Assembly (NCBI GenBank): GCA_022478985.1 | Contig: JAKSZP010014935.1 | Location: forward strand, 1-64,000 | Direction: 5' to 3' | DNA from: Massospora cicadina | Lineage: Eukaryota > Entomophthoromycota > Entomophthoromycetes > Entomophthorales > Entomophthoraceae | DNA length: 64,000 nucleotides | Shown here: positions 54,175-64,000 of the stretch, piece after piece | How the letters are laid out: each line of letters opens with the position of its first letter | Position numbering within the stretch: the stretch's first letter is position 1 | Notes under the pieces: model-generated | Seen by the model: the letters and a program-made list of their open reading frames with translations, nothing else | What the model was told of the DNA's origin: nothing | The model's database searches: none | Position numbers and translations under genes: made by a program

Positions 54175-54535
54175 CTGCTCATCACGAAAAAGTTAGCGCA
54201 GAAATTTCAAGAGCTTTAAAAGTTGGTAATGATTAGAGGCCATCTCTGGTGAAAGGTTTTAGAAATTTCCCCCAATAGCTTTCTCCTCCAGTTTGAGTTC
54301 CACTAGCAAAAATAAATCAGTGACCAGCGGAGTTAATCAAATGAGTCACTCTCAGGCTCAGAAAAACTCATCTTCCGTTCCTCTATGTCTTTAGTAAAAA
54401 CAAGCCCATCCCCAACAGGAATAGGCGCAATAAATCCCTTCTCTACTCCATAAAAAGAGCCATATGTGGCCTGGCCGTGGGCGCAACCTGCTGTCCACTG
54501 GAGGAGTCATTGTTGTCATGCTAAGAATGATCACG
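54175..54535 (+). pseudogene. LTR-encoded ORF remnant in the LTR-3 copy
   Basis: One frame with several stops: PLLITKKLAQKFQEL, later PSPTGIGAINPFSTP, stop, KEPYVAWPWAQPAVHW and RSHCCHAK (about 54,405-54,526). It matches LTR-1 NPFPTNWDHPYMGWPWKIPV and THWARCCHAN. Both halves are in the same frame here, supporting a single ancestral ORF of about 120-200 codons. Confidence 0.55.
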
Positions 54536-54798
54536 GTGGAATGGATATCTTTACAAGTGAGTTCATTATGAATCCAACTGACATATTAAAGATTAATAGG
54601 TATTGGTGATTGTTTAGGGTGTCAATCTTCTGTGATTAAGTTTGGAAAGATATTCCTGACATCAGTGCAATTAGTCCCAGTTCCACATTTATTGCGCATA
54701 TATGGTAGCGCTCCCCAACAGGCACCACTGTTAAGCCATTTTTTCTTTTTTCACTTTTTAGTTTGAATAACATTTTTTTAAAATAACTAATTCTATTT

Positions 54799-55505
54799 GT
54801 GAGTAAGAAATCCATCAAACATTTAGTAGCTATGATTTCCATTTTGAAAATTTTAGATAGTACTTGCGGTTGCCCTATCCCTTTTACATCCCTCAAGATG
54901 GATGACTGTATCAAGGGTATATTAGCTGGTGTTTTGGGTGGTTACCCATCCTGGGTGCCAGCGCAGTCTTATTATATCAGCAAGCTTCATGAAACTGTCT
55001 GCAATCCAAAAGGAGTTTTGGTTTTTGGATCATCTGGAGCATCCATCTTTAGGGCAACTTACCCCAGTTTAAATAAACAGACTAATCTGTTAATCTGATA
55101 CCTTTAATGACTCTGCATGATAAATCAGTTCTCTCTAACAACTGTGTAATGATCGCTGAGCTCTTCTTGCACAAAATTTTATCCAATTTAATTTAATTTG
55201 CAATCGCTTCCATCATAATCATAAAGCAGTACATCCAAGTGATCCTAGTGGCTAACAGTATGAATAATAAGAGTACTTTGAGACAAATATCAAAGGCCAG
55301 TAATCATTAAACCATGAGGCGTGGTCGCCCTTATGATTCATTCATCCTTTTAGGTTGCCCCATAAAAACCCAATGTTGCCATCATTGCAGCTATTTAGTT
55401 TGCTATAGGTTTTTGTACGTTAGTATACATTTTTTATCCTCACAGAAACTTGAGCTTCCCTCCTACAAGTTGTTAGGGGCTATGCTATGCCACTGGCATT
55501 CTTGA
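54799..55505 (+). pseudogene. Hypothetical ORFs, unknown
   Basis: 54,799-55,098 encodes 99 residues (contains CIKGILAGVLGGYPSWVPAQ and VLVFGSSGASIFRATYPSLN); 55,314-55,505 encodes 63. No family recognised. They lie on the same strand and are followed by another coding-like stretch, so they may be parts of one broken gene or element. Confidence 0.35.
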
Positions 55506-55529
55506 AATTTACTGGGTTGTAACACACCC

Positions 55530-55945
55530 AGACCGGAAGCTAAGTCTTACTTTAATTAAAAGAATTCATGAAAGGATTTAGGACATCATTTGTTAAAAAG
55601 TATACTGTTTTAGATGATCAGTTTGATTTCATGTAGTTGTTTTTAGAGGCTCAACAGTTTCAAGTAAGAGGTTTATGGTTATTAAGCAAATTTAATTGGT
55701 CTAATACTATACAAAAATATAAATTGCCATTTACAATATCTAAAGCTCGTCACACTATGGCATCAATTCTTTGTCCAGATGTGGAATAAATCATCATCCA
55801 TAGCACATTTATTTGTAAACTTATACATGCCAAAATTCTATCTAAGGCTAAATCTAATTGTTTTGCTAATTTATTCACCTTCTAGGCTATCCTTCACAAA
55901 AGTCCCACAAGTTTAGTTATTTGTAACCATATTGCAACCACATAA
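55530..55945 (+). pseudogene. Broken ORF of unknown type
   Basis: One frame with few stops: FMKGFRTSFVKKYTVLDDQF, LFLEAQQFQVRGLWLLSKFN, YKLPFTISKARHTMASILCP, then ICKLIHAKILSKAKSNCFAN. The protein-like composition suggests past coding. No domain recognised; it could be a DNA-transposon or recombinase remnant. Confidence 0.35.
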
Positions 55946-56490
55946 TCAGTTCTATAGATCTATAGTACTTTTTGCTTTATTTAAGAAATTTGTAAAATTT
56001 GTTACAGTATGAAGCTTAATAGAGAGTAATTACACTCTAATGGACATGGTCCATTTTGTTTGAAAATATAATACCAAGTCTAATAGAACTTCTTTACCAA
56101 GAACAATAAAATGGTAACTAGTTTGATAAGTAGATCATACTTACCATACCTTAGAATAGCATTAGTGATTAACAGCTTTACTTTGATGTAAAATATAATT
56201 TTTAAAATTCTTGCAACTCTACACACTCAGTTTTATCAAATTTGAAGTGTTTCAGATTAGAGGGGCTTTAATTTTAGTGGTTTGTATAACTAGGCATAAT
56301 GAAATAAAAGCAATATCAACTATGAACATCTACATTCATATCAAAATTGAAGTTATTTGAGGTAAGCAGACCGGGGAATGCACATATGACTGCTCAAAGA
56401 ACAAATATATATAACCCCTAACAACTGGACTAAAACGCCCATATGAGCACGCAAAACAAAAAGAACAAAAATACACCAACCAGGTGGAAA
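55946..56490. other. AT-rich spacer, nothing seen
   Basis: No ORF or repeat of note. Confidence 0.5.
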
Positions 56491-56499
56491 AGTAGTAAA

Positions 56500-57245
56500 C
56501 CGCTTATAAACTATGGCAGAGAGAAGAGAAAGATGGGAGGCTTTTGGTACCTAAGCCGGTGTTGCATCAGGCTCTAAGGCAGACAGCAAAGTTGTAAGAC
56601 ATCCACATATTGGGATGAAACTTAAGTCAAAGGGAGGATTATCTGAGCTAATTTGGGCCGTGCCGTAGCACCTGAAATATTAGGCAATGTGGTGCTCAGC
56701 ATTCAAGAGGACATTGGGAAAAAGGCAGTCTAAATCACTTACAGGGGTAACAAGTTTATGTTGGCTGAACATAGACTGCACCCAAAATTGCACTATAACA
56801 TCATGTGCACCTTTTTGTAACTTTGTGATTTCCGTTTCTGCGGCACAGTGAAATTCAAGGAGATTTGCTCTGGCAAAAACAGGTGCTAGCATGGAGACTG
56901 GCTGAAGGTTGGAATTATGTAGGGAAATATTGCCAGAGGAGAAGGCTGCTGCCATGGAGAGCTGATAATCACTTAAGAATGGATTGGAATTTGGCTTTGT
57001 AAAAAAACGCTTGAAGTTGAGATAAGCATCAAAGTCAGAGTCAAAAATTTAACAAAGTCAATTATTGCGAGTGAGTACATAATGATTTAACCCAAATTTA
57101 TTTATCTAATCTAATAATTCGCATAGTTTTTGGTTGATTTTAATGGAGGCATCAATGTGAATTTAAACATAAGGGGAGTGAATGGGGTGATTCACTGTTG
57201 GAAACAGTAGTCTAAGCCTGATCATGATTATCAGAACTTAACGCA
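56500..57245 (-). pseudogene. Unknown ORF, possibly related to the gypsy B antisense ORF
   Basis: Minus strand, one frame with about six stops: PIHSPYV, stop, IHIDASIKINQKLCELLD, later SDFDAYLNFKRFFTKPNSNP, MAAAFSSGNISLHNSNLQPV and AETEITKLQKGAHDVIVQFW (56,680-56,955). DAYLNFKRFF resembles AYRNFVTFLE near the start of the gypsy B antisense ORF, but the match is short. No domain recognised. It is divergent to the ORF at 57,731. Confidence 0.4.
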
Positions 57246-57730
57246 GTGGGTTGGGTGTTGTGGGAGAAATAGGTGGAAGGAAGATTATTGGGTTGCCCTA
57301 GCAGGAGAGCTGGCTGAGTGGGTGGGGACAGCAAAACACCCTAATCAGAAGCTACCTGCGCGGCCTCAGTGGGTGCTGATGCTAGCACTATGGTGGCATG
57401 ATTTTTTGTTATGGATGAATTGGAAACTTTTGGAACAATTGTGGAGACTATTACTAACTTTCACTGTAATAATGATCTGGCACTGCAGCGAGGTGAGCAT
57501 GCACAGTTCTGTTGGCAATGGTGGGATGGTGTGGAGTGATGATGGAAGAATTGCAAGAGGCAGCAAGGCGCTCTTCCCAGAAGGAGTGGTAGAATGGAGA
57601 ATGTGTTAGTGTAATAGAACAAAAGCTCCAAGATCAACTCTTCATATAAAAGTGGGGTGGGTGATGCAAAGGATGGTTTACAAATGATACCACCCAGGGC
57701 GGTATTGGAAGGGAGGAGAGTAGATGTAAT
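57246..57730. other. Region between divergent pseudogenes
   Basis: Contains a 95-codon plus ORF (57,322-57,609) and an overlapping minus ORF, neither recognisable. Could include the promoters of the divergent pair. Confidence 0.35.
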
Positions 57731-58174
57731 ATGAATAGTTTTAAAATTAATAAAGCCATTGCTGATTTTAATTCAACCTTTGAAAGAGAACACAATATTA
57801 AAATAGATCTTTTACAGACAGAAGCCTATAAATACTTCTGACGCAAAGGCTGCAGTAGCCAGATCAATAACTGCTTTGTTTGAATATGTGAATGAACACT
57901 TAAAGCAGACTAAGAGGCTGAATCAAATTGAGCCAGTAAATCCTGATAAAAAATAATTGAATAAATGAATATCCTTGGCATCAATTGTTAATAATCCTGA
58001 AGACCTAGGCAATAAATGGAAAATGTCCGCCTGACAAAATCCTTGGCATTGGTTTACAGAGAGTAAATTTACTACCATCAATGAACTGCAGAATTTGACA
58101 TGCTATCGGTCAGAGCTTCCATTTACTCAATTTTTCAAAATTGTGGCGATTGCTTCTGGTAGTCTGGTAAACTA
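57731..58174 (+). pseudogene. Unknown protein, about 145 codons, broken
   Basis: ATG at 57,731: MNSFKINKAIADFNSTFERE, HNIKIDLLQTEAYKY. After a frameshift near 57,830: SDAKAAVARSITALFEYVNE, LKQTKRLNQIEPVNPDKK, then SIVNNPEDLGNKWKMS, NPWHWFTESKFTTINELQNL and FTQFFKIVAIASGSLVN ending at TAA (58,172-58,174). Three in-frame stops. Helical N-terminal half. No family recognised. Confidence 0.45.
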
Positions 58175-58513
58175 AAAGCTTTTGTGAATTTGGCTCAGTA
58201 GCTGTTGGAATTTGGTAGAATAATTATGAAAGCCTGTGCATTAAATGGGATGTAATTAATTAATTATTTAATTGACTTAATTACTAATTTGAGGCTTCTT
58301 TCTCAGTATCATATGAGTCATTATAATAGCTCTGATTGATCAAATAGTGAGTCATATCTTCCAATTTAGAAGCCTAAAACTCATTGACACTAATTGATAA
58401 TATTGGCATGCATCCCCAACTAACTAAAGCATTAACATTAGAACATTCTGGAAAAACATCTTCTAGTTAAAGTCCAAACACATCCCCTATCTTAAAAGTT
58501 ATCTTCTTTTAAC

Positions 58514-58714
58514 ATGTCTATCTATGAAAGCTTCACTACAGATTACGCGGAAAAGGCCGCTTCTGGTGTATCTGGCCATTCGTTGACCAATAGAATACAA
58601 GAACATAACTCCCAAACTGGTGGAGTTACAGGCGACCAACTCACTGTGGATCTGGGCAAAAGAGGCACTTTTATAGTGAGGCGAGTTAAGAAATTTTCAT
58701 TCAATTCAACATGA
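58514..58714 (+). CDS. Small hypothetical ORF (66 aa)
   Basis: MSIYESFTTDYAEKAASGVS to VRRVKKFSFNST, uninterrupted. Hydrophilic with a basic C terminus. Not recognised; may be the start of a broken larger gene or chance. Confidence 0.25.
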   Translation: MSIYESFTTDYAEKAASGVSGHSLTNRIQEHNSQTGGVTGDQLTVDLGKRGTFIVRRVKKFSFNST

Positions 58715-59389
58715 CATCATGAGCAATAACTTAACAGGAACAAAGTGACGTCATGTAAAATAATTTCCCCCAGCTAAGTTAAAAGATTTATATTATGAGG
58801 ATGAATTGCCACCTAAAAGGTTCACTTGAAAAATTACCCCCTTTTATATCTTTAGGGGTCCAAAATAATTTACTTTCCAGTAACAAAATTAATGAGTGAG
58901 CCAAATTATGCCTACGGAAGTATAAGGTTCAAAAGAGAATATTACAAATTTAGTAATTGTCCAATTTCCAGAACAACTTGAAGCTATGATGTGAGCTGCA
59001 TCATATGCGTGCCATTGCTCAAACCTGAAGTTGAGATGGTTTTTACCAAATTTGGCAATCAATAAATATCATCTGAAGCAACAATGGCTCAAAACCTAGA
59101 AGTGAGGACTGGTAAAAAGGCCCTGAACATCCAGATTCAGGGGTAATAACTAAAAAACGGAGCTTGCAGTTAAAGAATTGTCTCAAGTGAGTGAAGAGAC
59201 TAAAGAGCATTTAGAAAAAGTCTTGCTAGAGGATCTTGAAAAATGCTCTATATAAAACATAGTTCTCAAACACTTTTCAATATTATATTATTTTTATATC
59301 TTGAGTTACCCCTGAAGTATATAAACTTTGTTATATATTACTAAAGAACTTTTCTACAAAAACTTAAAGGAATTCTTTTTTGTTTAAAC
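58715..59389. other. AT-rich spacer
   Basis: No gene seen. May include the start of the gypsy E 5' LTR, whose outer end I could not place because the 3' LTR is outside the window. Confidence 0.4.
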
Positions 59390-59740
59390 TTGTGTTGTAT
59401 TAAGTTAGTAATAGCCGGTAACCAGTTTATAATTAACCTGCTTTCAAGAAAACACCCTATCAATATTTACCTTGGTGCTGATAACAACAAGGAGGATGTG
59501 TTAAAGGTTTCTGTTGAGTCCTTAGGGTCAACTGATATGTCAAATATGTTGAAGAGTACCAATAAGTTCGCCATGGGCTTGAACAAATTAAACAAGTGAT
59601 TGAAGCACCAAGATCTAGAATTTGCGAAGAATTTGCTTAGTGAGAGCAATTGTAGTTTCAGAAAAGATAAACTGGTTCCTAATCTGAGTGGAGTAGACCC
59701 CCTGAGCCATAAGTCGGCCCCTAAAGTTAAGTGAGCGGAG
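59390..59740 (+). pseudogene. Hypothetical ORF upstream of gypsy E
   Basis: KLVIAGNQFIINLLSRKHPI, DVLKVSVESLGSTDMSNMLK and, after one stop, DLEFAKNLLSESNCSFRKDK. Helical and charged. It may lie within the gypsy E LTR or be an independent relic. Confidence 0.3.
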
Positions 59741-59779
59741 TAGAACATCTGAGCAGTAAGTCACCCTCTAAAGTTAAGT
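59686..59779 (+). repeat. Two tandem 47-bp units
   Basis: Unit one 59,686-59,732 and unit two 59,733-59,779 share GAG(T/C)GGAGTAGA and CTAAAGTTAAGT; a third start GAGCCGAGG follows. Directly upstream of the gypsy E primer site. Confidence 0.75.
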
Positions 59780-59804
59780 GAGCCGAGGTTGACGCGCTGA
59801 ATTT

Positions 59805-59825
59805 TGGTGCTCTCTACAGGGGTGG
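59805..59825 (+). other. Gypsy E primer-binding site
   Basis: TGGTGCTCTCTACAGGGGTG; same start as gypsy A and D. Confidence 0.75.
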
Positions 59826-59839
59826 CACCCTCAGGCCCT

Positions 59840-61150
59840 ATCAATGATTACAATAGTTCTTCTGAGCAAGTTACAATGTTGCAGTTATTGATGAGTATCA
59901 TGGAGAGGGTTGAGAATTCCTTTTGACTCCTAGTAGGGGAGAAGATACTATGTGTACTAGACTCTGTACCCAGTAACCTGAAGTGCACAATTTGCATAAC
60001 AATATTAAGCGTGTCAAGGAGACTACTAGAAGAGCTAGAATTGCCTCACTACCCATATTGAGATGACCCTCACTAAGTTTATTAAACTAGAACTTACACT
60101 AAAGAACATCAATGAGAGACTTATATCCCTCAAAAAAGGAATGCAAAACCATCACAGCTCTGACTGAGTATGGAGAGCGCTTATAACACATTAACTTGGT
60201 GTTTGCAATGGACAAGAATGTAGAAGGTCTGAAGACACTGATGCATACAGTACTGGAGCCGACCTCTACTCAACCTATAATTAGTTTGAAGTACCTATGT
60301 GAACCGCTCAAAAAAAGCACCACAATCTTCAGAATTTGTACTCAGCTGACTATGATGCACGCCAATCTGATTAAGAGGATCTAATTTTAAATCATATTTC
60401 AAGACCATGTACATACCTAACGAGGGGACAATTGTGGGTCTCCTCCAGATGTACAAAAATAGCATTGAAGTGCTAGTGATTGCCAGAAGGCTCACCATGT
60501 GCAAGGATGTATGAGCCACGAGGCTCAGAAAAGCCTCATCATGAGCCTACGACCTGGATTATCTTTGACTGAAGTTTAGAACATCTATCTCCGAGTTCAG
60601 CCATGAACAGGATGTCCAGAATATGAAAAAAGAATTCCTGTTGATGATTATGGGAAAAATCGAGTCAGTTGCAAATTATGCTTCTTGTTTCTACTTTAAG
60701 GCCCAGCAGTTATGGACCACAGAGAAAATGGGTCTGTTTACCGACAAGACTATTATATCTAGCTCCTGGTGATGCATCCTAATTTGAAGATGCACATGAC
60801 TTTGGCGGTCAATAGTGTGACGTCTCTCAAAGTGCTTAGGGAGGCACTTCTTGACATACAAGGGACGTACAAATCTAAGTTTAAAGGTATGACACCTACG
60901 ACATCGATGAATCCCCCCCCCCTTGGGTTGGGACCATCTAGTACTAAAAAAAGGTATGACACCTACACCACCCTTTTGACGAGCTAATACGGCCATTTAT
61001 ACCACCAATGATAAGCGTGAAAAGCCCAAGGAGAAGAGCAATAAACTGACTGAATGCTTGCCACGTCGAGAAATTTAATTGCCATAAGTGTCACCAACCT
61101 GGGCACTTCACTAGATTTTGCCTATTAACTACAGCTAAAAAATAAGGAGC
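59840..61150 (+). pseudogene. Gypsy E Gag
   Basis: EQVTMLQLLMSIMERVENSF near the start (59,856-59,925), the capsid-like stretch FRTSISEFSHEQDVQNMKKE and IESVANYASCFYFKAQQLWT (about 60,575-60,720), and an intact knuckle CHKCHQPGHFTRFC (about 61,073-61,120). Multiple stops. No collagen-like tract seen here. Confidence 0.75.
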
Positions 61151-61379
61151 AAGCCCCTAGAGAGGACACACCTAGTACCATAAATTGGGTCGACCTTCAC
61201 ATGAGGGTGAGGATAACCATGAAGATGAAAACTTGGATAGTGCGGGTTACCATGTGTTAGGGGCTCCTATCGCAGTGGCTGTAATGGATAGATTGAGAGT
61301 TCACGGGGCTGACGGATCTGTATCAAATGATGCCTATTTGACCCAAGCAAATAACCTACTCAAGTGATCAATTTAGTTG

Positions 61380-61960
61380 TAAAAGAGGTCAGTAGGTCAC
61401 GTCTACCTTTAAGAATGTGGCATCAGGTGGCAGAGTCACTGCCTGGCCTATACAAGCTCAGTTTTTTGAAGCAATTTGAGGTGTCAGCCATCAATGTCCT
61501 AACCTCTGAAACCATTTTGGCAAGAGTGTAACAAAGGTGGAGGTTATCATCCAAAAGGTGCGAGTTTTGGCTGTACTGGACACTGGAGCTCCAGTGAACG
61601 TTATCTCCTCCAAAATTATGTAAAAGCTAAAGTCTACGCCTTATATTGACTACAATGTTAAATACTGCATCGCAGGACCTGACATTAACCGCGCCTTAGA
61701 AGCTTATCCTGTTTTCCTTTACAATTTGGGCGCATGGTCCTGATGGCACCAGCAGTGGTACTGGACAATGACTACTACGATCATCTGATTGGGACACAGT
61801 TTCTTCTGGAGGTTAGGGGTGAAGATTGACTTTACTACAAGCACAGTTAGCATTCTGAGATACCAACTCCATCCGGTGTTCAAGGACGAGGACGTTAAAG
61901 CCTGAAAACTGTGTAAATTCTTGGAAAAACAGACCAATCAATCTATCCAAATTATTACAC
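61380..61960 (+). pseudogene. Gypsy E protease
   Basis: VEVIIQKVRVLAVLDTGAPV NVISSKIM (about 61,540-61,620) with intact DTG, then MAPAVVLDNDYYDHLIGTQF (about 61,745-61,805). One frame break near 61,735. Confidence 0.85.
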
Positions 61961-62199
61961 CTTAACGGAGAAGTGTTAAACAATTACCGCCTACCATGAG
62001 TGCTGAAAATGTAATTCCCTTGATTAATAGTGAACCCATAGAAATTTGACCAGGGGACCAACTAAGAATGACCTTGTCAATCAGTGTTAATATTCCTCCT
62101 GACACAAACTGAAAGTGCACAGTTGATATGGAATCTGAGAGCAATATTCCAGAGTATTATTAGGATTCTACAATAACTCTTACTCTCGAGAGCTGAAAA

Positions 62200-63130
62200 T
62201 TGGTTTTGGAAACATTACTACCAAACAATCTGAGTTTAAAAAGGACAAGTTGTAGCACTTGCCTCAACAACTATGACCTGTGCAAAGGGGAGGTTCATAA
62301 GATGAACACTGGTTATGCTATTACCTTAAAGTCTAAACTTTACTGCCGTTTGAGGACAGAGGATGCAGGCATCATGCAAGAGCTCAATCATTAATCTATA
62401 GCCAGGCTAATCCATTTCCATAAAAAGCCCAAGGCATTTACTTTGTTGCTGGTGCGCAAGAAGGATGTGACCCATAGGGTTGTCATGGATTACCGCCTCT
62501 TAAACGAGATTAACAAGAAGGATTCATACCTGCTACCATGCATCATTGATGCTTCGAAATGCCTTACAGCTCAAAATATTTTTTGGCCATGGACCTAGCT
62601 ATCAGCTAATGGCAAATGGAGCTCTCAACCAAGGTCCTGGATAAATGCGCTTTAATCAGCAGCCATTGTTTGTTTGAACCCACAAGGATGCCTCAGGGGC
62701 TCTATAAAGCCCTTGCAACCCTCCAACTAGTGATGGATCTCATCTTCAGCATTAGTATGTTAATGAGTGTGATAATATACCTTGATGACATCACAGTGTT
62801 CATTCACACGTTTCAGGAACATTGCAGCACCTCCAGGAGGTCTTCATGCAGCTGCGCGCATCCAATTTGAAACTGAAGTGAAGCAAATGCACTTTCCTTA
62901 AGAGACGCTGGAGTTCCTGAGGCATGAGATTAGCCCAGCTGGAATTAAGCTCCAGGATGGGAAATTGAATGCGATCATGGAAATAGAGCCATTAAAGAGT
63001 ATGAGGGGTTTTCAAGTGTTCTAGGAATGGTGGGGTACTAAAGGCAGTTTATCCCCTATTTCGCAAAATTGGCGGCGCTTTTACCCATCTGCTGACTAAA
63101 AAGCGAAGTTTAAACGGATCCTGGAGCAGG
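62200..63130 (+). pseudogene. Gypsy E reverse transcriptase
   Basis: FTLLLVRKKDVTHRVVMDYR (62,437-62,500), MDLAIS, stop, WQMELSTKV (62,590-62,640), TRMPQGLYKALATLQLVMDL and catalytic YLDDITVFIHTFQEH (62,616-62,870), then LGMVGY-like sequence near 63,025. Frames shift after 62,580 and 62,820. Confidence 0.88.
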
Positions 63131-63176
63131 ATCAAGCATTCACAGAGCTGAAGGCACGATTTGCAGAAGCATCATC

Positions 63177-63600
63177 TTGGCATATCCAGACTTCAATAAA
63201 CACTTTTATCTCTACGCTGACTCCAGTGATGTAGGACTTGATGCAATCTTAGCACAAATGGATGAGGACGGGGTAGATCACCCAATTCAGTATTACTCCA
63301 AAGTAATCAACAAGGCCAAAAAGAATTACACAGTTACCAAATGCAAATGCCTTGAAGTAATCAGAGCAGTTAAGCACTTGAGGCCTTATCTATACTGAGT
63401 ACATTTCAAAGTAGTCACAGATCACGCATCACGCCTCTAGTTGAGAAACATGAACGATCCATATGGACGCCTTTTCCGTTTTATCATCATCTCCAAGGGT
63501 TTGATTTCAAAAACATACATCAAGCAGGAGATAAAAACCTCAATGCGGATGGTTTGTTAAGAATACTGGTATTCCACCTGCAGGCGCCAGAGAGTGATTG
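63177..63600 (+). pseudogene. Gypsy E RNase H
   Basis: FYLYADSSDVGLDAILAQMD, HPIQYYSKVINKAKKNYTVT and CLEVIRAVKHLRPYLY (63,177-63,398), then VHFKVVTDHAS (63,400-63,432). The Glu of TERE is Lys here (TKCK). Confidence 0.85.
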
Positions 63601-63729
63601 ACTGTACAACCTAATTGGGCTACCTGAAGAAGCCTGTCAGAATAAGACAGAAGAAGTCAAGAGAGCCCTGAGGAGATGTTATAAAGACACCCAGCGTGTT
63701 CATGGGAATCTGCAAAAGTAGTTTCAAGA

Positions 63730-64000
63730 CAAATGGCATCTATACATATGGCCCAGTGATTGCATGGAGATAGTGATGGAGGCTCACAAGCATGTTGAAC
63801 ATAGACGATTCCAGAAGACTTTTACATACCTCAATGAGAGGTTGGACTAGGAATGCATGTCTGACGACTTACACCAAGCCTTATAGTTGTGTGTACCTTG
63901 CTTTCAGTTTTCATCAGCTGGAAAAGTAGTAGAAATTTATGCCCATTCCCCCCACTGAACCATTCAGCAATGTCTCTATTAATGTGGTGAGACTGTTGCC
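63730..64000 (+). pseudogene. Gypsy E integrase, 5' part
   Basis: Zinc region EAHKHVEHRRFQKTFTYLNE, LCVPCFQF (63,775-63,905) and EPFSNVSINVVRLLP at the window edge, matching gypsy A EPFSNVSIDVVGPLP (Asp to Asn). Cut by the end of the window. Confidence 0.8.

Larger units (their letters stand above)
54070..54790 (+). repeat. LTR-3-type relic copy
   Basis: Starts TGTAAGCTGG (54,070) and aligns with the LTR-3 parts at 30,858 and 41,003-41,570, including GAGTTCCAC, CATATGTGGCCTGG and the T-rich end. The right limit is approximate. About 65 bp before the hairpin motif are missing relative to other copies. Confidence 0.6.
59805..64000 (+). mobile_element. Gypsy E, truncated by the window end
   Basis: Begins at the primer site and continues through Gag, protease, RT, RNase H and the integrase start. 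RNase H and integrase phrases are closest to gypsy A (YYSK..NKAKKNY; EPFSNVSI). The 5' LTR must end near 59,804. Confidence 0.88.

Noticed and set aside
57322..57609. 95-codon plus ORF in the divergent spacer
   Set aside because: Trp-rich composition and overlap with another ORF on the opposite strand suggest chance.
60691..60996. 101-codon minus ORF in gypsy E
   Set aside because: Antisense to the Gag region and includes a poly-G/C run; no recognisable content.

Overview
The window is a eukaryotic, transposon-filled stretch with no recognisable intact host gene. I read it as fungal, probably basidiomycete: it holds chromodomain Ty3/gypsy elements (chromoviruses), a LINE with an APE-type endonuclease, CCHC knuckles and a terminal zinc finger, and a degenerate ankyrin-repeat ORF. 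The host assignment is an inference; another microbial eukaryote is not excluded. Nearly every ORF is broken, and many stops sit where a related copy has Trp, Gln or Arg.

Layout. 123-7,210: gypsy A (minus), with both LTRs, a 4-bp CATA target duplication, and a long Gag carrying coiled coils around a collagen-like Gly-X-Y tract. 7,211-9,030: no gene seen. 9,031-9,210: start of a relic LTR (LTR-a). 9,211-27,335: chromovirus 1 (plus) with a perfect GTCAA duplication. Its 5' LTR is split by gypsy B (10,309-22,379), whose own 5' LTR is split by a LINE (10,774-16,034, minus). 27,399-51,414: chromovirus 2 (minus), interrupted by two blocks. One block is LTR-3 > LTR-2 > solo LTR-1 > gypsy C (31,865-39,206), each inside the previous one; the other is gypsy D (42,356-48,475). 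51,415-54,069: relic LTR-like sequence. 54,070 to about 54,790: another LTR-3-type copy. 54,800-59,800: broken hypothetical ORFs. 59,805-64,000: gypsy E (plus), running off the window.

Three observations go beyond routine annotation. (1) The LTR-1, LTR-2 and LTR-3 families, of which LTR-1 is the LTR of chromovirus 1, all contain a homologous open reading frame inside the LTR, with a conserved PYMGWPW...VTHW segment. (2) The same LTRs carry a roughly 50-nt motif with complementary ends, about 86-88 bp from the LTR start, in six of eight copies. (3) Gypsy A Gag has a collagen-like triple-helix repeat. Gypsy B also has an antisense ORF between pol and the 3' LTR.

Gypsy A, C, D and E are one style of element: Gag with capsid and a CCHC knuckle, protease, RT, RNase H, integrase, and the same primer-binding site (TGGTGCTC...). 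Gypsy B has the same pol type but has lost gag. All look non-autonomous now.
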